Positions 57,088 to 64,000 of a DNA stretch of 64,000 bases are shown here, piece by piece. Each line of letters starts with the position of its first letter. The stretch's first letter is position 1. The stretch lies in NCBI GenBank assembly GCA_013368445.1, contig JAACJO010000013.1, positions 620,001 through 684,000 of the forward strand, read 5' to 3'. The notes beneath the pieces are model-generated. The model was not told where the DNA came from, ran no database searches, and saw only the letters and a list, made by a program, of their open reading frames with translations. The position numbers and the translations under genes were made by a program. This stretch comes from Leucocoprinus leucothites (lineage: Eukaryota; Basidiomycota; Agaricomycetes; Agaricales; Agaricaceae).

Positions 57088-57269
57088 AGGCGGTTGCACG
57101 GTGTCTGTTGATATATTGGTGATTGACCGTGCAACATATGAACGAGTTCCGGGCTTCGTTGAAGTTTCCATGAAACTCCAGAATAATGTGGTATTGCTAG
57201 GGGCGTCCCATTGGACTGGGGAGGCAATTCGTACCTTGCTTGGGATAACAAGGTTTTCCCACACCTGAT
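57088..57269 (+). other. Candidate orphan exon
   Basis: After a TTTCAG acceptor the plus strand encodes GGCTVSVDILVIDRATYERV, PGFVEVSMKLQNNVVLLGAS and HWTGEAIRTLLGITRFSHT before a TGA. The sequence has the pattern of a folded alpha/beta protein and a GTGAGT donor lies about 55 bp upstream, but no convincing preceding exon was found. I do not recognise the family. Confidence 0.35.
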
Positions 57270-57312
57270 GGAGAGGCTCAGCGGCTGAGTGTGTTGAGCG
57301 CTGCTGTGTCTT

Positions 57313-58261
57313 TCATGGATCCCTTCTTGCTATGGAATCTGTACCGGTGGCTCGTACCTCTCGCTCAACAACAACCATTCACGAACTTCAAGGAGTAGGA
57401 AGTCATGCGCATGAGCTGCTTTCCCTGGAAATGCCTTTTCAAGCCTTTGGATTTCGACAAGGAACTGGCCTCAGAACATGTTCGGTATACTTTTTGGTTT
57501 GGTTACACGAACCCGCATCGTTCCTTCTACGTTGCTGGAAACGCCTTTAACATGCCAGTGGGTTGGTTCATCTTCAAGAACAGTTTCTATGAAACTAAGG
57601 TCTATTGTAGAGCATTCGCGTAATGTTGTCTACACTGTCCAACTCACAGGGCAGGGGCCAGTGCAAATCTGAGTGCCTCATTCGTCGTAGCATTTCACAG
57701 CTACGGTCATAAAGGCTGACGCCTTGGACGATTCGCCATCAACAATCGCCACTACGTTGAGTTCGCAGCGACCCAAATAATAACAGGAACCAAGATATCT
57801 TAGCCCATGAGTTCCGGCAGACCCCCCCCCAAATAGTGATTACTGGTCCCTACCGCCTGCCGCCCTAACCCGTCTCGTAGGAGAAATATCCCTTTCTGGC
57901 TCCGGGAGACTCACAGAAAACCACACGATATAACAATGCCTCCCACGATTCTAGAAATTGGCAGGCATGAAAAACTAAAACGACTGGGTGGAAACTGGAT
58001 ACATCGTTCTCTATCTCCCAGAGCGCCTACGATGCACCTATGGAAACTATACGTCTTCCCTGGACAAACGTCACAGGTGGCTGGCCTTTGCTTAACTGCC
58101 TCGAGCGGTTGCTGAATAGTTTTAGGGTACCTTACTTGGAAATGCTATCGATGGTCTTCGCTTTTAGCGAAGATTTGGGCCGCTTTGTGATATTTAATAA
58201 CGGTAGTCATACATCGATGGTTGTTGTTGATTTCACTGCGCCACATTATTTTCACAAATGA
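57313..58261 (+). pseudogene. F-box family relic, copy 5
   Basis: The plus strand matches F-box copy 4 in order but with gaps and stops. It reads MDPFLLWNLYRWLVPLAQQQ and SHAHELLSL (copy 4: SPWNLYQWL, SRAHELLSL). It then jumps to DFDKELASEHVRYTFWFGYT (copy 4: DFDKDLTSEYIRHTLWFDYS), and continues with VVYTVQLTGQG, INNRHYVEF, ILEIGRHEKL and LPWTNVTGG. It ends with VFAFSEDLGRFVIFNNGSHT and MVVVDFTAPHYFHK. The F-box helix and the middle region are deleted, and several stops and frame changes occur. It lies on the strand opposite to all other F-box copies here. Confidence 0.85.
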
Positions 58262-58374
58262 TCTTGGACTTCTAAAATGCTTTTAATCAATATGTGATCC
58301 GGTTGTCGCCTTGGGTGACCGTGGGGCAAAGTGCTCTACTTGAGACATGACAAATTTATTCACCACATATTGAA

Positions 58375-58640
58375 CGGGAAGTAGTGCCCTTTGATACTGT
58401 CAAGTAAGGTTTTCTCAGAAACCTCCAAGACATGCCGCTTCTGGCCGCTACTATTGAGTCGGTGTTTAGTAGGTACGAATACTTTAGACTTGGTTGACCA
58501 CGTTGGATAGTGCATTGGCATTCTTTTCGGTGCACAAGTGCATGGGCCTTCCCTTGCGGTTTTATCAATAGACTTAGCATATCTGTCCTATCTATCTACA
58601 AGCCCTGCTCCTTGCTATTGCACATTGTCTTGAGCCACAG
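58375..58640 (+). repeat. Direct repeat, right copy (flanks F-box relic)
   Basis: Diverged partner of 56600-56880, in the same orientation about 1.8 kb away. It ends just before the stop of the membrane protein gene on the other strand. Confidence 0.6.
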
Positions 58641-58691
58641 CTGACGAGAGTACATACAAGATTATAGTAGAGGCACACAAATACTAACTCA

Positions 58692-59724
58692 TCATAAGGA
58701 GCCCCCGGACGCCGTAAAGGATTGATACTGGGGAGGTTCTGTTCCGTGGCTTCTATAAGAAGGAAGAGTGGACTGGGTGATGGTGGAATTCGACAATCGA
58801 AGTGGGTCCACTTCTGACTCAGCGCTCCCTGAATTTCCTCCTGACATGGAATCAAGATCTGACACGAGCCCATGATTCTGATATCCCCGATTTGCCGGAG
58901 CTGAGATGTTGAGAACTCGACTGAGCATCACCCTCCTTGGCTGCCGGATTGAGTGTTCTGGGGACTCGTCGAGAACCCCGTAAGCGGAGCGAGTCTGTAC
59001 GGAGACGACGATCATCTGGTTCCTCGAACGTCTACGCCACCACCAACAAAGAAGCGCGATGGTCACGATAAAGGTGACCATACCGGCTGATAATCCAGCA
59101 ATCATTGGGACACGTGAATTATGGCTACTACTGGCTGGTGTCAAAGATTGAGAAGTCGTGGATTCGCTTGTCGTTAGGACTGTATCAGACGATATTGATT
59201 TTCCTGATCTTGATGTAGTAAGAGCACCAGCCAAGCATGATGTGTCCCCAGCTTGGATGAAGAATGGATCGGTCCGGTCCTGGAATGTGGATTGGATGTT
59301 GCCAAAAATCTGATACCATCCGGATGGTACGTTGACGTTCCAAGCAACCGCTGAGGCTTGGGGAACCAAGTTTTGTACAATCGTGACTTGAGTTGGCTGT
59401 AATTGAGAGGCGCCCGAAGGCACTGCAAACGCATCGCCATCGGTGAAAGTGTTAGTTGGTGAGGTTTCGGAAGTCGGAGGGACAACACCGATGTTGGTGG
59501 CGAAGAGGTTAAGGGATGGTATCGCCGGGCCCGCGTATGCCCAGGTAATGTTTACTGGGGTACAGGTAGTCAATGAAGACTGGATGTTACGGAGGAGGAA
59601 CAGAGGCATCGATATCGGTGAACTAGCATCAGTTGTTGGCGTTTGAACTAGGAGAAAGCTGGTAAACGGTACAGCTAGAGAAGAACCAGGTTACAAACGT
59701 ACTTTGCATCTTCTTCAGCATCAT
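58692..59724 (-). CDS. Single-pass membrane protein with Ser-rich ectodomain
   Basis: Exons 59724-59703 and 59647-58692 give 325 aa. An N-terminal ~150-residue domain (LTTCTPVNITWAYAGPAIPS ... AVAWNVNVPSGWYQIFGNIQ) resembles the beta-sandwich ectodomains common in agaricomycete membrane proteins. A Ser/Thr stalk, one membrane helix (VPMIAGLSAGMVTFIVTIAL, LCWWW) with a basic stop-transfer (RRRSRN), and a ~110-residue cytosolic tail follow; the tail contains EPPQYQS, a PPxY motif. No ordinary signal peptide is seen with this start (MMLKKMQIQTPTTDA), so an additional 5' exon or a different start is possible. The function is unknown; a sensor or adhesion role would be speculation. Confidence 0.65.
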
Positions 59725-59782
59725 GTACAAAATGTGGGTAGGCTTCAAGGTGAGGGAAATATATCCACCACCGTGTCGGCCC

Positions 59783-59862
59783 GGGGAGGGGGGGGGAGAG
59801 AAGTGAAACAATCCTTGGGAGAGAGAGAGTGTGTGTGGGGGGGGGGGAGAGGGGGGGGGGTT
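59783..59862 (+). repeat. G-rich low-complexity tract with (GA)n and (GT)n
   Basis: The plus strand carries G-runs of 9 or more (near 59788-59798, 59836-59850 and 59850-59860), separated by GAGAGAGAG and GTGTGTG. It can in principle form G-quadruplexes, and lies about 60-140 bp upstream of the membrane protein start (as C-runs in the transcribed direction). Confidence 0.8.
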
Positions 59863-60380
59863 CAAATGACTAGGGAAGTGCCCGAGCTCAGAACAATGAT
59901 AGTGGCCTCGTCACAACCATCGACTGATCGTAAAGGGCTAGTAGTATATCAGGTTCTTTGAGCTGACACGGAATTGAGGGAGAAAAAAAAATCATTGTAT
60001 GCAATCTGATCATGATGACTGTTCATCACTTCGAGATTAATTGTGTCGGTGTTCTGAGGTTGATCGTAATTGACCATAACTACGTAGTGTTCTCTGAGGC
60101 AACGGCGGGCTCCGTCGACGTGGTAATTGTTGAAGCCAATGACAAGATCAGCCAGCTCAAATCTGCACAAAGCGTCATCAGAAAGCCTCAAAGGCACAAT
60201 GGGCCATGGCAACAGTCCAGAAAGCCAGCACCAGAAGTTGTAATATCACGTCGAGAAAGAAGGAAGGAGAGCAAGGCACTGGATTGATGGATTGATGGGA
60301 TTGCCAGAAATAGGATAGCGCTGGAGAGAACGGGCCAATCACAGGCGTCGGAGAGGAATCAACTCGTCTCGCCGACCATC
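59863..60380. promoter_or_regulatory. Divergent promoter region, membrane protein / HIRA
   Basis: About 520 bp between two divergent genes. Short frames on both strands (59949-60212 minus, 60012-60287 plus) have no recognised feature. No TATA box was singled out. Confidence 0.4.
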
Positions 60381-63300
60381 ATGCACTTCACCAAGCCAGC
60401 ATGGGTCATCCACAAAGACTCTGCAAAAGGCGACTCAAATCCAAAGCGTCTATCTATATTTTCTGTACACGTACACCCCGATGGTTCTCGTATAGCTACT
60501 GGTGGCCTTGACGCGAAAGTTCGAATCTGGAGTACAAAACCAATCCTGAACCCAGCAAGTGAAGAGTCGGGGAAGCCACCCAAGTCGCTATGTACGCTGT
60601 CGATGCATACAGGACCGGTGCTTACTGTCCGATGGGCTCACTCGGGAAGGTGGTTGGCAAGTGGGAGTGACGATGAGATTGTGATGATTTGGGACCTTGA
60701 CCCGTATGTTCTTTGCTTTGACTTGGGTGTAGGGCTGGGCACTAATTGAGGCCATATTGCTGGCAGGGGTGCGAGAGGAAAGGTATGGGGGTCAGATGAA
60801 GTGAATGTAGAAGGCTGGAAGCCACTGAAACGTTTGCCAGGACATGAAAGCGGTATGTTGTTGTCCTCACCTCCAGGCATGGTGCTCATTTTTTTCTATC
60901 AGACGTGACCGACGTAGCATGGTCATCCGGAGACAGATATCTAGCCTCGGTCGGACTAGACTCTGCAGTCATTATTTGGTGTGGATTCACCCTCGGTGAG
61001 TATTCTCTTTTCAGTCTCTTACGCATGCTCACGAACAACAGAACGACTACACAAGATCGACCAACACCAGGGCTTTGTCAAAGGCGTTTGCTGGGACCCC
61101 GTCGGTGAATTTCTGGCCACCCAGTCCGACGACAGGTCTGTTAAAATCTGGCGAACGACTGATTGGGGTTTGGAGGCTGAAGTCAGAAAGCCTTTTGAGG
61201 ATTCTCCCGGCAGCACTTTCTTTAGGCGTCTCAGGTGCGCGGTCCTCTCGCCTACCACCTTTGTAGTCAAAGCTTACACTTTGTTCAGCTGGTCTCCTGA
61301 TGGCGCGCATATCACGGCTTCCAATGCAACCAACAACAAAGGCTTCGTCTTCATCGCTGCTGTCATTACACGTAACACCTGGACCTCGGAGATTAGTCTC
61401 GTAGGACACGAGAATACGATCGAAGTCGCTGTAAGTTCCTAAAGAACTCCAACCTTTTCCTTTTTGTTCCTTAAACCTTCAACGATAGTCGTACAACCCT
61501 CACATCTTCCTTCGAAACCCGACTGCACCCGTCGCTACAGCAAATATCTGCTCCGTAGTCGCCCTTGGCGCCGACGACCGATCTGTATCAATATGGCAAA
61601 CCAAATCCGCAAGACCACTTATCGTAGCAAAAGAAGTATTCGACCGGCAAATTATGGATCTGAGTTGGTGCGTTGTCCACCAGCCTATTTCAAGTTAGAT
61701 TCTCATCACTCTTTTATCGACTAATAGGTCGTGGGATGGTCTCACGCTCTACGCAGCTTCCTCTGACGGTACAATCGGTGTATTCAACTTTGACCCCGAA
61801 GAACTCGAAGGAATAGCGCCACACTCTGTTCAAGAACAGTACCTCGCGAAATTTGGGTTCAAAGCCCCTCCTGTACCTGACGGTTTCTCGCATATTACCT
61901 CTACTTCCACTGTTACTACGCCTATGCAAGAAACCGGAGGCACAGCCTTCGCTGGCGCTAATGGAGGAGAGGAAAAGATTAATGTATTAGTGGCGAAGAA
62001 GAGTAACAAGAACAAGAAACGCGTTAATCTCAGTACTGCAGCGTCAATACCTTCTGCTTCGACGAACGGTCTTGTTCCTTCGGCTTCTACCACTGCGACG
62101 ACTCAACAACAAAGAGCGGCGCCTGCATCGCGGGCGGGTGCGACCAAGAGTCAATTTCCATCTCCGGCTGAGCAACCGTTCGAGCCTTCACACCTACACC
62201 GGACAGGAGGGGGAGATTGGACCATGGATGTGGACGCAGAGACACTATCGATGGATTCCGTACCGATATCCTCACTTGACGCGCTAACGCAGAAGAGTAA
62301 TAATAAGGATTCGGGCAAGCCAATTTTTGTGAGGAACTTGGGTGGAAACGTGCATAGGGGTGCTGGGGTTGTTAAACCTATTACTACTGGTGGAAGTGGT
62401 GGGGAATGGAGAGCGACTGGGGTGGGCGTTGGTGCTGGTGGGAGAGACGCGCAGGATTTGGGGTTGGATGTACCAGCGCTGATGACCTACATCAGCGCGG
62501 AAGTTGAGGGGACTGCGAGCGATGTTTTGGAGGTATGGAATTATGAGGATGGTGGTGAGTTTGAGTTCTTGATACTGATACAATTGTTTTCATCGGTAGC
62601 TGACTGACCTCATAGCTCACACAAGAGTCACGTTTGCAAGTAATAAAGAAACGCAATGGTTGGATTACGTGCAGTCGCCGGTATTGCTGGCGAAAGCGAC
62701 GAATGTGTTTTGTGCCGTTGCGATGCAGGATGGGAGTGTACATGTGTATTCGCCTACTGGTCGACGGTTAGCCTACCCTAACTATCTTTCCCGTCTGGTG
62801 TTGACGCTTTTTGTGGGCTATAGGTTATTGCCAACGTTGACTCTGGGTTCACCAGCATCGTACATGGACGCGAACAAACATTGCTTGATGATCGTTACCG
62901 TTAATGGGCAGCTCTACTCCTGGTATACTTCTCTCTACCTCACATTCCCCGCAAACTAAGACCACTTCTTTAGGAACGTGAAAACCCAAAAATCGAACTA
63001 TACCCCAATATCCCTCCTCCCACTCCTTACCTCTTCCCCAAACACGCGTCTGACGGGTGTCTCAACGCGCTCCAACGGTGTCCCCATGCTTTCATGTTCT
63101 AATGCCGTCGTATATGCATACGATATCGCTCTTGGCTGTTTCACGAAATTGGCTGATCGGTGGTGGGCGGAGGGATCAGATGCATGGGGATGGAGTCGAC
63201 AGAGGGCGGCAGCTGCAGCTGCGAGTGCTGCTACTGGTGGTGGAAATGGAGGAGGGGGGTTGGTTGCGTATGTGGAGGGATATTGTAATAATACGCCCGT

Positions 63301-63846
63301 GGATGCCAATTCTCCAACTGCTGGGTCCTCGAGCGATGCCAACGCCAACTCTGCGGCCAGCGGTGGGGATAAAACGAAGCCACAGTGGTGGGCCGAAGCG
63401 CTTACGCTTGGGCATTTGGAGACGAGGATGTATGCAGCGAAGATGTTAGATAGTCCTGTTGAGTATAAGCAGGCTTTGTTGGCGTATACGAGGAGGATTG
63501 CGGATGAAGGATTTAGGTGGAAGGCGGAGGAGTTGATTAGGGAGTTGTTTGGACCGGTTTATTGGTGCGTTGGACATATGCGTGATTTTCAGTCAGTCGG
63601 CTCACTGGTAGTTTGGTTTTCTAGGCGACCGGGGAGAGATGATGGATGGACACCGACTGTTGCTGGGTTGGGAAAGAGAGATTTGTTGAAGGATGTTTTA
63701 TCGATATTTGGTGCGTTTTTCTCTTGATCTGTCTCTACTTGGTGTGATGCTGATTGGGATGGGGTTGTGGTAGCGCGGAGCAAGACATTGACGAAGTTGG
63801 GTGTGGATTGGCAGGATATGTTGAAGAAGGCTGCTTTGGATGATTA
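60381..63846 (+). CDS. HIR1: Histone H3.3/H4 chaperone HIRA
   Basis: Start ATG 60381 (MHFTKPAWVIHKDSAKGD), stop TAG 63844-63846. The first half is a seven-bladed WD40 propeller of HIRA type: IFSVHVHPDGSRIATGGLDA, KVRIWSTKPIL, VLTVRWAHSGRWLASGSDDE, LPGHESDVTDVAWSSGDRYL, GFVKGVCWDPVGEFLATQSD, DRSVKIWRTTDW, WSPDGAHITASNATNN, ALGADDRSVSIWQTKSARPL, DLSWSWDGLTLYAASSDGTI. A Ser/Thr-rich linker (about 61930-62330) precedes the C-terminal Hira domain with a second set of beta repeats (VFCAVAMQDGSVHVYSPTGR, LMIVTVNGQLYSWNVKTQ, GVSTRSNGVPMLSCSNAVVY) and RPGRDDGWTPTVAGLGKRDL at the end. HIRA deposits H3-H4 outside S phase. Introns are short and canonical; an Ala/Gly insert lies in the last domain. Confidence 0.93.
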
Positions 63847-64000
63847 GTGTTGGGGACGATGAAGGGATTCGGGGGGTGTGGGTGTTGTATTATTGTATGA
63901 TAGAAGTTTTTTTTTGTTTTGATATTATTATGGGGAGGGTTTTTCGTTTCCGAAATTCTGTTGTTTTTAATCCTTTCTGTTCTCGAGGGGGCTGCGTTGT

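Noticed and set aside
1..64000. tRNA genes
   Set aside because: Isolated GTTCGA motifs were seen (for example near 37908 and 52667), but no cloverleaf could be built around them, and the latter lies in a coding exon.

Overview
The window is genomic DNA of a filamentous basidiomycete, most likely a saprotrophic agaricomycete. Genes are intron-rich, with short introns of about 45-110 bp and 5' GTRNGT / 3' YAG sites. Best matches by protein features are to agaricomycete families: a GH5 endoglucanase, a glyoxal-oxidase-type copper radical oxidase, a secreted CBM19-like protein, a TKL-type kinase, expanded F-box and HNH families, and a fungal HAM1-like protein. No rRNA, tRNA or CRISPR array was recognised.

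Layout. 1-8.0 kb: the 3' end of a PPxY-containing tail protein, a SUZ12-like Polycomb protein (C2H2 finger plus VEFS box), a secreted CBM19-like protein divergent from ribosomal protein eS26, and a PARP-type zinc finger protein with a lysine/alanine-rich tail. 9.1-11.6 kb: a protein kinase. 12.4-18 kb: an F-box array (an old relic, then a 2.4 kb tandem duplication with one near-intact and one broken copy). 18.5-23.5 kb: DCP1 (mRNA decapping) and a DNAJC17/Cwf23-type J protein (splicing). 24.7-31 kb: accessory zone with HNH-nuclease-like genes and relics around a GH5 endoglucanase. 31-33.6 kb: gene-poor DNA bracketed by a diverged inverted repeat. 33.6-37.8 kb: HAM1-like protein. 38-39.7 kb: the one intact HNH gene, next to a shred of PRP3. 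41-47 kb: PRP3, mitochondrial uL16m and an MFS transporter. 48-58.3 kb: an F-box gene, a truncated Ulp1-like protease gene, glyoxal oxidase and another F-box relic. 58.7-63.8 kb: a single-pass membrane protein and the histone chaperone HIRA.

Housekeeping blocks (RNA processing: DCP1, DNAJC17, PRP3; chromatin: SUZ12, PARP-finger protein, HIRA; translation: eS26, uL16m) alternate with accessory islands of duplicated and decaying F-box and HNH genes. Two observations stand out. First, two HNH copies each lie between an intact host gene and a duplicated shred of that same gene (GH5 and PRP3), all in the same orientation. Second, several otherwise sound genes (PARP-finger protein, DCP1, kinase, Ulp1-like) carry single-base losses beside short homopolymers. 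This looks more like consensus error in the assembly than biology, and should be settled before calling those genes broken.

Exon boundaries were worked out by hand from splice consensus and frame. For SUZ12, CBM19-like, eS26, F-box copies 2 and 4, GH5, HNH copy C, HAM1, uL16m, DNAJC17 and the 58.7 kb membrane protein the exon lengths sum to whole codons. The other models are less exact.
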